From positions 5,248,448 to 5,312,447 of the forward strand of contig NC_072453.1 of assembly GCF_027596085.1 (NCBI RefSeq): a DNA stretch of 64,000 bases. Direction: 5' to 3'. The notes beneath the pieces are model-generated. The model ran no database searches. It saw nothing but the letters and a program-made list of their open reading frames with translations, and was not told the origin of the DNA. Origin of the DNA: Anoplopoma fimbria (taxonomy: Eukaryota; Chordata; Actinopteri; Perciformes; Anoplopomatidae). The translations under genes and the position numbers were made by a program. This document shows positions 1 to 11,700 of this stretch, one piece after another (the first letter of the stretch is position 1; the number at the start of each line of letters is the position of its first letter).

Positions 1-1000
1 TTAGCCTGTATTGATGAACTATTTCGTTTCTTAGTAATGTTTTGGCCTTACATTGTTACTATACAAACGAACAGAGCTTCGGCTCCCCGCGACCTTATAT
101 TGATTGAGTCTAAAACGTTTTCTCAACGATTCAACCAATGAGAGTAGGCCTTCTACAGCAATGGCGTTGCCATGGCACATGGGTCTTGTAATGTGACATG
201 CTTCGTCTGCAACGTTCGAAACCCCCACGACGAAAGTTTGTCATGCCAGAAATTTGGGGGAATCGCATGACGTATCCACTGTTGACTTTGAGGGAATCCC
301 GTGAACAGCTGGAGCTCACGGGCATCAAGTGTTACTAACTAGTAAAGAAACTAGTAGCCTAAAGTAAAGACTAGTAGAGATGCGCGGTTGTGCATTCATA
401 CCCACGGACACCGTGGATAATCCACGGGTTGGGTGGATTGCGTGAAAGAAAGTAAAGCTGGAAATGAAATCGCGCGCAAGGCAGCATGGGTATACCCAGG
501 CTAGTATTGGCATATCCACTTTCTAGAATCGCACCCATGGTCAACGCCGAAGGAAACTGAAGGAATCAAAAAGAGGAAGTCTCACAGCAGAGTGCATGTC
601 AGAAAGGTAGGATTTTTGTTATTATCATTCATTATTGCACTGTCTGATAGTAAACAGGAACATTTTCACTAGCATATTGTCCCTACTAAATAAGTGACCG
701 TGTCAGGTTTTCACTGACGCGCTAGCTATTGCATTGTGTTAAACATACCATCAGGCATAGGCCTACCTGCCTAAGCACTAAAATGTGCTTAGGCAAAGTA
801 GCCATCAGCTGCTCAGGGTGTCATGGTCATACTATGTTTGATTTCGAGTAAAAAAAAGAGACATCAAATGTAAAAAAAAAAAGGTCTATGCCTGGTATAG
901 TAGCCTAGTTTAAAAAAGGCAACCTTCATATTGGTATGAAGGTTGCTAAGATTGTTAAGGCTGCCCCAACAAACGTGACTTGGAGCGTATTTAATATTAC
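1..1000. other. Non-coding flank, no gene seen
   Basis: No open frame here resembles a known protein. It contains a small perfect palindrome CCGTGGATAATCCACGG at 411-427, short ctagtaaag-like direct repeats around 340-380, and otherwise AT-rich unique-looking sequence. The 3' end of the minus-strand DUF4806 gene may lie here, but I could not find its last exon. Confidence 0.4.
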
Positions 1001-1018
1001 TGTGAATTATATACTTAC

Positions 1019-1730
1019 TGAAAAGCAAGGTCTTTGTTGCCATCCTACTAAAAGGCTTTTTTGTTGTTGACACCCTTCCAATTGATCTGATGGGAGACCT
1101 CATCTGTGAACAGCCTGCCCAGGATGTTCCAGGTCACCCTCTTCACATCCTGGCCTCCAATGGTGGCCAAAGATGAAATCTAAAAGGCAAAGACATCTTT
1201 TTTAAATAGACAGGTAGGTAAACATTCCTGAGGTTAGTTGCATTTAAAATGTTTTTGTTTCTGTTGAAAGCTTCCAGAAATGTAGAAAAACTGAAAAAAA
1301 TCTAAACATGTACTTGGCTCACATCCTCATGGACCTGTGCCACCTTTACACACAATGTCAAACCAGGGAGATTGTCACTCACTGACTGTCCACTCGGAAA
1401 AGGCGGTTCAGGACAGGCCTGTTCAGGGCTGCTTAAATAGAATATTTGCAATAATCATGGGCAATCAATAAACCTAATGGCACCATTCAGATTAAGTAAG
1501 AAAACTCACCACTCTCTGTCGAGCTGGGCCATTTGACGGTTCCTTTAAAAACATTTCAAATGCCTCCACTGCCTCCAATTGTTCCAGGGGAAACTGAAAG
1601 CTGTCTGGCATCTCCGCATCTGGCCCCGGGGTGCTGTTCATCCTACTGGTGAGCAGGTTCACCTTAGCCACAAGCTGGTCGTTTTGCTGTTTGATGGTTT
1701 CCAGCAAGCTAAGGATTTGGAACTCGGCCG
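1019..1730 (-). CDS. DUF4806-domain protein, two internal exons (partial gene)
   Basis: Two exons with good splice signals read in phase on the minus strand: 1510-1730 and 1019-1179. The first encodes a short coiled-coil-like stretch (LLETIKQQNDQLVAKVN) followed by FPLEQLEAVEAFEMFLKEP. The second encodes SLATIGGQDVKRVTWNILGR, then LFTDEV and INWKGVNNKKAF. This order (hydrophobic PL..LE..E motif, GG.D motif, LFTDE, NWKG..KKAF) is the DUF4806 pattern of multicopy teleost genes of unknown function, some linked to transposons. A possible upstream exon begins with an ATG at 2169-2167 and encodes an LSALRRRTRADVQ stretch. First and last exons are not established, so this may be a complete gene, a decayed copy or part of a mobile element. 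No function is assigned. Confidence 0.5.
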
Positions 1731-2214
1731 CTGTTGACAAACATGAAATATAGCTAAAATGTAGTGTATCAAATATATCACGTTTCAGTGTTTATCCTCA
1801 TTACTCATAATACCGACATTAGCTATTGACATTATTAATTAATGACAAAAGTTATAGACAAAGTTTGAGGAAAATATGTGATGGTTGTCAGAATTTTTTC
1901 CAAAATCTGTGGCACAGAATGACCCTCCAGTATTTGTCGGTTATTGCTCACCAGAGCAGGGAATGGTATCGGCCATTCTTCCCCTCGCCATGTTGGTCTG
2001 TAGGCCAGGCTTGAAGAAGGCTCCATGTTGAGGGCTGGTGCCGGGGGTGGAGGGAGTTGAGGAGGGACTGCAGTTCCTGGCCTTTTTGAACGTCTGCACG
2101 TGTCCTTCGTCTTAAGGCTGATAAGGAGACAGGCACAGTCTTTCTATTCATTTTTGTTCTAAAAGACATTTCAGAAAAAAAGAAAAGAAAGTAAAATGTA
2201 TCATTAATCATTGT

Positions 2215-3430
2215 TTCTAATGTTGTATTTAAATAAACACATTGTTGAATGGTGGTGTTGTCTGTTTCATTGCTACAAACTAGACAAGAACATAGAAATG
2301 TGCCATTTTCTGCAGGAAATGCATTGTGTAGTTATTATTAGTAGTAGTAGCAGTAGTAGTATCATTATTTGTTCTGTGGCCAACTGCTCCAACTGCTAGA
2401 AAATGTATAAGCAACATTACATTTTAAGAAACCAGAAAGTATCTTACTTGATCAAGCGAACCCAGCAGAGGAAATTGTAGCAACAGTCAAATCCAGAACG
2501 GGCAACAGTCAAATCCAGATGCTGCAGAAAACACAAAATAGAAGATGGGGACCAAGTTCCATACAGTAGCATAACAGTGATTAAAATGGCAAATTTTCAT
2601 TATAAAGAGGATGGCAGATAACCACTACATATGAGACCAAACTTGCCAAAATGTTAACTTGCTGCGATCTATTTGTATGGTACGCATGCCTGGAATTTCG
2701 TGATATGAGGGGCAAGGCCACTTGGCCTGCAGCGGGGCAATTTTTTTGAGGGCACAAAGGCCACATGCCAGGGCATCAAGGCCATAACATGATTTTGATT
2801 TCACTAATAGACAAATGCATTTCTCAAAGCATTAACGCCTTGTTAATAAACAGTCTAACACTTCTCACTTCTGCATCTTGAAGAGCACTTTTGTGATAAT
2901 TCTTCAAATCTTTTTCTTATTGTCTATAAGATTAGAATTAGAATTAAGTAATATATATTTTTTAATTACACATAATTAACATTATTTCAAAATGATAATA
3001 ACTCTCCCTCTGCCGTCATGGGGGTCGCCAGTGTTGCAAGATTCCGGCCCAATCTAGCAACACTGGGGGACAAGCAGTTTTATTTGTTCAGAAATGCTTG
3101 AAAAAATGTAACTTTTATGGAGATACCGCATTAGGCCTACTTGGTCAATAAAAGAGCTAAGCTACTCAAAAGCTATTTTATTCAGAAACGCTTACGATCT
3201 TAAGTATAATTGACCGCTGTCAAGGACAGGGGATCTTTTTTTTTTATCCCAGCGTACTCGGTGACCCAAGCGTACTCGGTTGCTAGGCGACGCCAAAGAC
3301 GTTGGTGTTTGGCGGACTATTTCTCTGCTAATCAACACTACGAATGCTGGTAACAGATAAATTGTAAAAAGACACACCGTGTGAAGTTATTTTTTTCGTT
3401 TTGGCAAGTAGCCATGTAATAAGCGAGATA
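2215..3430. other. Intergenic, AT-rich, no gene seen
   Basis: No conserved coding sequence was recognised. There is an imperfect tri-nucleotide tract of agt/tag units near 2335-2365. The rest looks like unique AT-rich sequence with stops in all frames. Confidence 0.35.
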
Positions 3431-3547
3431 ATGTATAGAACGTCGCCGGTCATTATCGAAAATAAGCCACCAGCACCACCTTCAGGGTGAAGCAAGCCGG
3501 TTCGCCCTGTCGGGGCTTATTTTCCCGATGACCGGCGTTTTATACAT
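3431..3547. repeat. 117-bp imperfect palindromic element (MITE-like)
   Basis: The left arm (atgtatagaacg, then cgccggtcat and aaaataagcc) is repeated as reverse complement at the right end (ggcttatttt, atgaccggcg, ttttatacat). The arms are about 35 bp with a few mismatches and surround a GC-rich core. Such a short palindrome fits a MITE or another mobile hairpin. No family is assigned. Confidence 0.6.
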
Positions 3548-3576
3548 AACAGCGACACATTAAAACAGAACAGACC

Positions 3577-3593
3577 AACCCTAACCCTAACCC
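3577..3593 (+). repeat. Short interstitial telomere-like repeat
   Basis: Just under three units of CCCTAA (AACCCTAACCCTAACCC) lie 30 bp after the palindromic element. The tract is too short to be a chromosome end and may be part of the neighbouring repeat or chance. Confidence 0.5.
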
Positions 3594-3889
3594 AATGAAG
3601 GATAACTTAACTTAACTACCATAACATATTCTGCCGTAATTGCTATTCCATTTTAAATCAAATAGGCTACAGACTGACATGATTATCGCCTCTCAGCTAA
3701 CAATAGCCTGGTGCAAAAAATGATAGCCTAACTGAAAAATTATTTAGGCCTACTGCTAGTCCTAATATCAAACAACGTCATTACAATCATACGTAGTCTA
3801 AATGATGATTACAAAAACACAAAGGCCAATGTTTACTGTGAATGTCGCAATATAGGCCTATCAATAAATAATTAGGCCTACATAAATCA

Positions 3890-4207
3890 AAATCAATAAT
3901 AAATCATGCTTACGTAACGCAACCGTGTTCCAGCAAAGAAAGAAAGTCTCAACTGAATGATCTGCTCTTTATAGGCTTTCAACGTGTTGGCGCGTTCGCG
4001 GATCAGACACGGGTCCGACACGGGTCCGCTCAGGATCCACAATATATCAACAAATAAATCAAATAATAATAATAAATCAATAATAAATCATACTTACGCA
4101 ACCGTGTTCCAGCAAAGAAAATCTCAAATGATATGATCGTCTCGGCTCTTGGTGATAGGCTTTCAAACGTTATGGCGCGTCCGCGTTCGCGGATCCGACA
4201 CGGGTCC
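3890..4207. repeat. Diverged tandem duplication, period about 184 bp
   Basis: Segment 3890-4018 (starting aaatcaataataaatca, ending gacacgggtcc) recurs at 4074-4207 with the same order of landmarks: acgcaaccgtgttccagc, ataggctttcaa, ggcgcgt and cgttcgcggatc. The copies differ by several small indels, so this is an older local duplication of non-coding DNA. Confidence 0.75.
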
Positions 4208-4242
4208 TCTAGGCGGCGCCAAAACGGATGTGACAGTTTGGT

Positions 4243-4270
4243 GACTCCTATGCGGATCCGCATAGGAGTC
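4243..4270. repeat. Perfect 28-bp palindrome
   Basis: The 14 bases GACTCCTATGCGGA are followed directly by their exact reverse complement with no spacer. The sequence is perfectly self-complementary and could extrude a cruciform. It sits at the end of the tandem duplication and just before the next repeat array. Confidence 0.85.
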
Positions 4271-4324
4271 TACTGCTGTGTGGGTAAGGTCAAATCCCCC
4301 CCATAGAACAAGAATATGCCATTT

Positions 4325-4783
4325 TGGCAAACTTTGACATTGAATAAAAACCCTTTCTTCCATAAGTAGTTTATGAGTCTGATATATTTTGAATAAGTAC
4401 TTCCTAAGCTATATGCACAAATACTATAAAGTACTTTTACTGTGTACTTTTTGAGTAATCCAAGGTCAAAGTCTCTTCAGGGGACCAAGATTCAGCATTT
4501 TCCTCAAACTTTGATGTGGGATAAAAACTATTTATTCCATAAGTAGTTTATGAGTCTAATATTTTTGGACAGAGTACTTCTTGGACTAATTGCACAAATA
4601 ATATGAAGTATTTTTACTGTGTACTTTTTGAGTAATCCAAGGTCAAAGTCTCTTCAGGAGACCAAGATTCAGTATTTTCTGCCAACTTTGATGTGGTACT
4701 TTCTTCCATAAGTAGTTCATAAGTCCTATATTTTTTGATTAAGTACTTCTTAACCTGTATGCACAAATAATATGAAATATTTT
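4325..4783. repeat. Tandem array, about 2.6 copies of a 170-177-bp unit
   Basis: The landmark ccataagtagtt/c occurs at 4360, 4537 and 4706, giving periods of 177 and 169 bp. Each unit also carries tgcacaaata, the phrase agtaatccaaggtcaaagtc and gaccaagattcag, although the last copy is cut short. The array runs directly into the foldback element at 4784. Confidence 0.8.
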
Positions 4784-5275
4784 TGCATTGCCAATTTGAA
4801 TAGAACACAATCAAATATTTTTGGGATATTTTGTAAGGGGATATTTTTACTTAATACATCTAATAAAGCTAAAACGGAGTAGCACATGTGCCATTATTAC
4901 ACTTTTAACATGCATGTCCATTTTAAATTAGAAAGATGTATTTCAAAGACAAATTTACTATTGACATTTTTATAACATTCACAAGTAAAATAATTATAAG
5001 ATATATATTTGAAAAAACCCCAATATGAACACCTCTAACTATTTATTCTACTAATTCAAAAATGTCAGTCATACTTATTACTCAATAAATAATATCCAAC
5101 TAAACTATGTACATAAGCATATGAGATGAGCAAATATGATAAAAAAAAGATTAAAAGTGTAATAATGGCACATGTGCTACTACATTTTAGCTTTATTAGA
5201 TGTATTAAGTAAAAATATCCCCTTACAAAACATCCCAAAAATATTTGATTGTGTTCTATTCAAATTGGCAATGCA
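4784..5275. mobile_element. Foldback element with 125-bp inverted arms
   Basis: The left arm 4784-4908 (starting tgcattgccaatttgaatag, ending ttacacttttaa) is present as near-perfect reverse complement at 5151-5275 (starting ttaaaagtgtaa, ending caaattggcaatgca). A 242-bp AT-rich middle separates the arms and has no coding capacity. Long near-identical inverted arms without an ORF fit a non-autonomous DNA transposon or foldback element. Few arm differences suggest it is fairly young. I found no clear target-site duplication and name no superfamily. Confidence 0.75.
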
Positions 5276-5279
5276 GTAC

Positions 5280-6170
5280 AAAAATGTAATGAACCAACCC
5301 TGTTAATTTCCGCTAGACAATGAAAAACAACACCTATGTCATCCCACAACTTCATGTTCATGATTTGTTGTAACACCATTTTGTGATGCTTCAATAATAT
5401 AGATCTACAATGTCATAGTTAAAAAGAAATGCTCACAAAAAAGGAAAATATTTTACTCAACCCAAGTGGCCCGGAAAGTCAACCTTTTTAGACAGTAGCA
5501 TTGCAACGCTGGCGTAAAGAATTGCAATCAAGGAAAGCCAAGAAAACCTGATATGGGGAGGGCAGAGCCCCCAGCTTCCCTGCTCATCTTGCCAGCCACC
5601 CTCACCCCTGCTCTACCCACTCCACCAGCCTACAAATGTATTTTCACCAGTCCAGGCAATATTTGCTTGGTGGACAAGAAAAGCCCTTTTCTTGTTTTAT
5701 GGAGGGGATTTTGACCTTTGATTACATTAAATTAAATTTTCTGATAGTTTTTACTGACATGATTTTGAATAGAATTGTACTTGCAATGGAGAGGGCCTAT
5801 TTTTCAAACATTACACTGGCAGTTGCAGTACTTCTTCAACCACCGATGTAGGCTTTCAATCTGGTAGCTGTTCGATGCGTTAAGTATTTTAATAAATAGT
5901 TTCAAATTGAATACAATAATATCAAATAATAGGGTTAATATTATTTTTACAATAAGACATTGTGTTCATTTTTTAATTGCATGCTGCAGACACATTCCAT
6001 TCAGTGGACTAAATAATGAATAACCAAAAGGCCACTTAAGCAATGTGAGGCTGTTAAATTATTAAGTCACCTTTCTTAAACTCAGATATTAGCGGTTGTT
6101 GCATTGACTACACAATCTTAATGAAAACAGGAAACATTGAAATTGACAAAACACTAGCTTTAAATAAAAA
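5280..6170. other. Intergenic, no gene seen
   Basis: AT-rich sequence between the foldback element and the 3' end of snu13. The short frame at 5636-5851 has no recognisable homology and no coding context. Confidence 0.35.
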
Positions 6171-6175
6171 AGTAT

Positions 6176-6181
6176 TTTATT
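6176..6181 (-). terminator. Probable snu13 polyadenylation signal
   Basis: AATAAA on the minus strand about 200 bp downstream of the snu13 stop codon. The position fits its 3' UTR. Confidence 0.55.
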
Positions 6182-6378
6182 ATGAATCAGGTGATGCCTT
6201 GGCAAACTGATACACTGAAATGGACGCACTGTCCTAAGTAAGAAAAAAAACAAAAAAAACTATATTCTCTTGTCATGCATTACAACTTTTTTCTTTTTAA
6301 TCAAAACAGAATTATTTCAATGTGGACTTTTCCTTGTCCTTTTTTCAAGGAGACATTGTCACAACAGTGCAACAGAAA

Positions 6379-7577
6379 TCAGACGAGCAGTCTCTCAATA
6401 GCCAATTGAACTGACTGAATCTGCGGTTTGAGCTGTGAGCCCTCCTTTATGGTGACTGAGGTAGCTATGACAGGGCGAGACACCCCACAGGCCCGACCCA
6501 AGGCCTGCTTGGAGCGGACAAACACGTAGGGGACGTTCTTGTCCTCACAGAGCAGTGGCAGGTGGAGGATGATCTCCAGTGGTTCAGCATCAGCAGCCAT
6601 CACGATAAATTCAGAGATGCCTCTGTTCAAGGTTTTAGTGGCTGGGGAAGAAGTAGATCACAGTTAGCACAACATGTACACGTTATCACCATTACTTAAA
6701 TAACTGTTTTGGCAGCTGTACCCTGGTAGCCTATAGGTTTAAGAACAGATATTGGAGATTAATTTGCAGACTTCTTTCTTTCTTGTTTAATCTATATACA
6801 AAAACTGTATCTGTCACAACCTCCCAGAACCCAAAGTGATGGCCTTAAATTGATTGTTTAATCGAACCAACAGTTTAAAGCAAAAAAAAAAAAGTATTTA
6901 GTTTGTAATCGTATAATACAGACACACGTAATCTTCATTTGGAAGAAACAGCACCAACAAATATTGCACATTCCGGCAATCTTTCAATAACTGACTTAAA
7001 AATTAAAAAAGTTAACTTAATTTATAATCAATGAGATTTGATAAAGTCTTAGTGATATTTATTTACCAGGTCAGAGTCCTTTAAAAGCACATATTTGTGC
7101 ATTTATATCCATGTGTTTATGCTCATTACAGGAGAAGACCACGCTTCACACACTAGTCCGATGTTACATTACCTCTGAAAGTAATGGGAAATCAAGTGAC
7201 CATCTTATAGCCTACGTGAACCAACTAACTAACTTAAGAGACATTCTTGTCCCAAGATTTTGATTTCCTCACCTTCATTAGCCCCCTTCCTCAGCTGTTT
7301 GTAGTTGGAAGCTTGCTGCACCAGGTCCAAGATAGTTTTGGAGAGCGTGGCGTCGGCCAGCGGGTAGGCCTTCGGGTTGACTTGAGCTTCAGTCTGGTCA
7401 AAGAACAAACAAAGAAATACAACATTAACAACGGGACATAGTACATAGTTAACAAACACGAGGGAGTCAGGAGTAAAAGGTTAGCTTACTCTGTATACTA
7501 GTTACTTTAGCTAAGGCTAGCTTATAGTTAGCTAGTCTGTTAGCTTGTTAGTTCACTCTGAATCAAACACTTACCAT
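6379..7577 (-). CDS. snu13: Snu13 / NHP2-like 1 (15.5K) RNA-binding protein
   Basis: Binds kink-turn RNA in U4 snRNA (U4/U6.U5 tri-snRNP) and in box C/D snoRNAs, and nucleates both particles in the nucleus and nucleolus. Coding exons on the minus strand are 7575-7577 (the ATG only), 7273-7393 and 6379-6641, giving 128 aa, the usual family length. The protein is an L7Ae/L30e-fold domain throughout. Visible landmarks are [11 protein letters not shown] near the start, LRKGANE at the end of exon 2, [16 protein letters not shown], and [14 protein letters not shown]. It is almost identical to mammalian SNU13. The start is chosen because exon 2 opens in phase with [11 protein letters not shown] and only the upstream ATG-only exon supplies a methionine. 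It lies head to head with uqcrc2, with 1.1 kb between start codons. Confidence 0.97.
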
Positions 7578-7777
7578 TGTTAAGAGTTTTGTTTCTGATA
7601 GTCCGGCCCTCTCGGCGAAATGCTTCACGGAGGACTATTTTCTTCTACCCGAGTTAAAAAAGGGCAAAAAAAAACCGTGAGATATGTTTGATGTAAGTAA
7701 TACTTTTGTGGAGCTACGAACTCTCTCAGCTCTGTTGCAGCCAGTCAGTCCAAACCTCACCACACGTGTGGGATACC

Positions 7778-7787
7778 GCGCATGCGC
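7778..7787. promoter_or_regulatory. Perfect NRF1 palindrome upstream of snu13
   Basis: GCGCATGCGC, the palindromic NRF1 consensus, lies 200 bp upstream of the snu13 ATG, close to its likely transcription start. NRF1 sites are typical of housekeeping promoters. Binding is inferred. Confidence 0.6.
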
Positions 7788-7848
7788 ACTGGAGCCACAC
7801 GCTGAAAACGACAGGAAACACCTCCTCCTGCATGGGTGCTACATTTAA

Positions 7849-7945
7849 TAAGATAAGATAAGATAAGATAATCCTTTATTAGTCCCGCAGCGGGGAAATT
7901 TGCAGGCTTACAGCAGCATAGAGTTAAAGTGCACACAAGAGACAT
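7849..7945 (-). repeat. 3' tail of a fish retroposon (LINE/SINE-like)
   Basis: A (AAGAT)n-like tail (ataagataagataagata) is followed by tcctttattagtcccgcagc and ggggaaatttgcagg. This arrangement is a widespread teleost interspersed-repeat end and looks like a minus-strand retroposon tail. A second diverged copy lies at 9207-9262. Confidence 0.55.
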
Positions 7946-8632
7946 AGTAAGAAAGACAAGGTAAAAATAAAATGAAAAATAAAAAATAAAAAACAAGTAT
8001 TATAAATAAGCAATAAAAACAGTAGAAAAACACAATAACTGAAATATAATATTTACAGACAGAAAAAAAAATTGATAATGAGATAAAATGTTAAGCTGGT
8101 AGATATTGTTTATACCAGTAATACAACAACAACAACAACAACAATATAATGACAATATACTAATTCTGATACTGAAAATAATTTAAAATGTATGTGTCAA
8201 TAATATAGAAACAACACAATAATAGCAGTAACAATAAAAACATTCATTCCGACTGGTGTCAAATAGTATGGTATTACTGCTCACATTCTTTTTGGAAAAC
8301 AGGAAAAGAGAGAATATACATTTATATCATGAAATGTAAGATGTTTAAGCTGTTCTTGTGTGACTTGTGAACCTAAACATTAGTCATGCATTCATAAAAT
8401 AAAGTAAAATATCTCCTTCAATTATCAGTAATACGCCTGGACATATCCTGCCACAATCTCTTGATATAATGCCAAAACAAATGTCGCACAGTTTTGGGTT
8501 GTGCAGTCCAGAAACGTGTTTCTTTCTTCACTGTACAGAAACACGTGTGTTGTTGTGTTACGCGCAATTCGTCTCCGGGGCAACAGAGGGCGCGCGCACG
8601 TTGGCTCAGCGGTACTTTTGCTAGCCAGGAGC

Positions 8633-8651
8633 GCGCAAGGCATTGTGGGTA
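8633..8651 (-). promoter_or_regulatory. ZNF143/Staf-type site in the uqcrc2 promoter
   Basis: The minus strand reads TACCCACAATGCCTTGCGC. It matches the Staf/ZNF143 consensus YWCCCRNMATSCMYYRCRM at every position as I recall it. It lies about 60 bp upstream of the uqcrc2 ATG. A GCCATATTG (YY1-like) motif follows at about 8668-8676. Both are typical of housekeeping and mitochondrial-gene promoters. Confidence 0.65.
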
Positions 8652-8709
8652 GGGCACTTTCACGACGGCCATATTGCTCCAACGTCCTGACTGAAGGAGA
8701 GAGAGGGAG

Positions 8710-11700
8710 ATGAAGGGGATTCGGGGAATAAGTCAGCTTTCGGTAAGGAGGCCGTTAACGTATCCTTAATATGTGTGTGTACGGGAAGCTGTACACACGT
8801 GTTCATTCCTTGTGTGATTGACGGACGGTGTAAAAATCCAGGGTCAATCCGGTCAAGGTGTGATGAGGAGCAGGCGAGGAAGCAGCTCGTCGTGACTCTC
8901 TGCTCCACCAGTAACAACACAGGCCGGGTCGTTATATGTTTAGATTTACTGTTCAACACCAATTTACTCAACTCAAGGTGTGAGAAGTGAGAGCTAGCAT
9001 CTTCTAGACTTCATCCAGCATCACTGGATGAATGTTTAACACATTGTTTTTAATGTGCTGATTTGAAATACTAATGCAAATCTAAAACGATTTGTGACTG
9101 ATTTTACATTTGCTGTCAAAAGTCTGACATCCTTTTAGCCTGAAGGACCATAACGGCAATCTTCATCAGCAGATGCATTTTGCCTTTTTGTCTAGGAATC
9201 ATAGAGGTTTATTATATTCCTTTATTGATCCCCATGGGAGAAATGTGGGTGTTGCAGCAGCTCAACTACATGGAAACAGATAATAAATAAAACATATTAT
9301 ACAATATAAATAAAAATGTACAGTATAAAAATAAAAAATGTACAGTTTCTGAGCACTTGATGGGCTTTTCATCCATATTGGCTGTAAAAAAAACAAAAAA
9401 AAACTCCATCAGCTGAAGAAGATCATGTGAAAGCTCCAGAAGACATAATGAATAGATCCGTGGTGAGATTATTTTGTCATTAAGCAGCAGTGCAGGGTGT
9501 CCATCTACAATATATGTAATATGTGAGGAACCGTACAAAATGAATATCATTTTTTGTTTTGTGAAAGCATGTTGTATTTATGGAAGCGTAAGTCATGGTG
9601 AGAAAATAAAACGCAACTGCTCCAATCATTTCATAATCTTACATGCCTCGGATTTCCCTCCCCCTCAAACTGCCCTAGCATCAGTCAGTACAACACATTA
9701 GTTGTAATTGTCCCGCCTTCCCATGTTCTCTATTTTTCCAGACAAGGCTTTACGCGGCCCAGGCAGCCCGTAAGGTGGAGTTCACCGGGGCCGCCGAGCA
9801 TGTTAAGTTTCAGCCGCAGGATGTGCAGGTCAGTGGTTGTTCACTTCTGTTTCTTCTCCGCAGAGACAGTTCCATGTGGCTGCCAGAACAGGCCAGTCCC
9901 TGGCTCAGCCCTTGGCTGGCATCAAGCTCTCTCCAGGGGCTGCCCACTCCTTCCAGGACGTCCATGTATGTTGGTGATGAGGATGGGTTGGCTTCGTCCA
10001 GACAGTGTGGTTTTTGGTCTTAAAATGAAGACATGAGTTGGTTTAGTAGAAAAAAACACATGTTGCTGATGTCTTTATGTTTGACCCTATAGAGTTTGAA
10101 ATAAGGATTATTGGTCGACATGTTTGAACTTAATGTCTTTCTATTCTTTATGTAATGGAAATGATGAAACTTAAGGACATATCTGTGTGTCCTGTCCAGG
10201 TGACTAAGCTTCCAAGTGGACTGGTGATTGCCTCCCTGGAGAACTATTCCCCAGCGTCCAAAATCGGAGTGTTTATCAAGGCTGGCTGTCGGTATGAGAC
10301 CCCTGACAACCAGGGGGTCACCCACCTCCTCCGGCTGGCCTCCAACCTGGTATGATACTACAGTTTCAATAAACTGTTGCTAATTTAGTATTTTGTCGTC
10401 CTTTCTTCCTGAGTTCACGTTGAGCATTAATATTTAGCCATCTGTCTCAGCTTGGGTTTGATTTGCATTTTCTGCTTTTCCAGACAACCAAAGGAGCTTC
10501 ATCTTTCAAGATATGCCGCGGTGTTGAGGCAGTGGGAGGAAACCTGAGGTCAGTTCCCTCTAAGAAAGGTCATAACTAACTATTCAATACAAGTTTCTTC
10601 CATGATCAGTATTCTTATTTGGATATCTGCATGTTGCTCTGCAGTGTGACTTCCTCCAGAGAAAACATGATCTACACCGTTGACTGCTTGAGAGATGACA
10701 TGTGAGTCTTTGAATAATATCAACATTGTGATGGATACAACACAGAGTCAGAAATGAACAGGAATCATGATATTTCCCAAGTTTGTAGATATGTTTTGAG
10801 TATCTTTTAGAACAGAAAGGAAGTTAATTACATGAGATTGGGCCTAATGGGACATCAGTTTCTTACACCAAATAATTTTGAAACAATAACTGTAACAAAG
10901 GAATGTACACTGGAAAGGCAAATTATATCACTAACACATTTTTCTCCCTTTTCATTGCTCGTCTGCAGTGACACAGTGATGGAGTATTTGATCAACGTGA
11001 CAACTGCCCCAGAGTTCCGGCCATGGGAGGTGTCAGACCTCACGTCCAGAGTAAAGAGGGACAGGGCCCAAGCTGCACAGAGTGCTCAAATAGGTGGGCC
11101 TTTATTTCCATTGCAATGCACACACAGACTTTCAAAGTTTCCCCGGGGACTGGAAACCTTGTGAGGAACTGCGTTCTGACTGCAGGGACCAAGTTCAAAA
11201 TTATGGCTACATCCATAATACTGTTTTTGTTTGAATTGCATAATTTCTTCTATGTTTATGCCTAGCCACTACACTACTACCCCAGTGTTTTACAGTCTCT
11301 TAAATGGAGAGACACAGACGCTCACGTTTGCGTCTTGATTGGGTCTTATCAGTCACAACGTGATCACAGCCCGATCACATGATCCTTATCTGGAAGAATA
11401 CAACAAAAATCAGCATTGACTTCCAGCACTAAATTCAACATGGGTAACGAATTACAAGCTCGATGTACTTTATGAAGGTACAGGGACTTTTGGGTGGGGT
11501 TTGCAGGGACGACCGTCGCTGATTTGTCAAACATAGCATGCTTCAACTTGTGTACCGCTTCATTCTTAAACAAGGAAGAACTTTAGCATTAATTTGTCAT
11601 TTTAGGACTAGGGGAGAGCATTTCTCTTTGCTTGATAACACAAACATAAGGGTCATAACATTGGTTGATCATAGAACTATTTACTTTTATTCCCACCTTC

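Noticed and set aside
3577..3593. Telomere-like CCCTAA repeat as a chromosome end or fusion point
   Set aside because: Fewer than three units. It is far too short to support a fusion claim.
8418..8971. Overlapping frames on both strands near the uqcrc2 start
   Set aside because: They cover the CpG-rich promoter and first intron and have no recognisable protein sequence.
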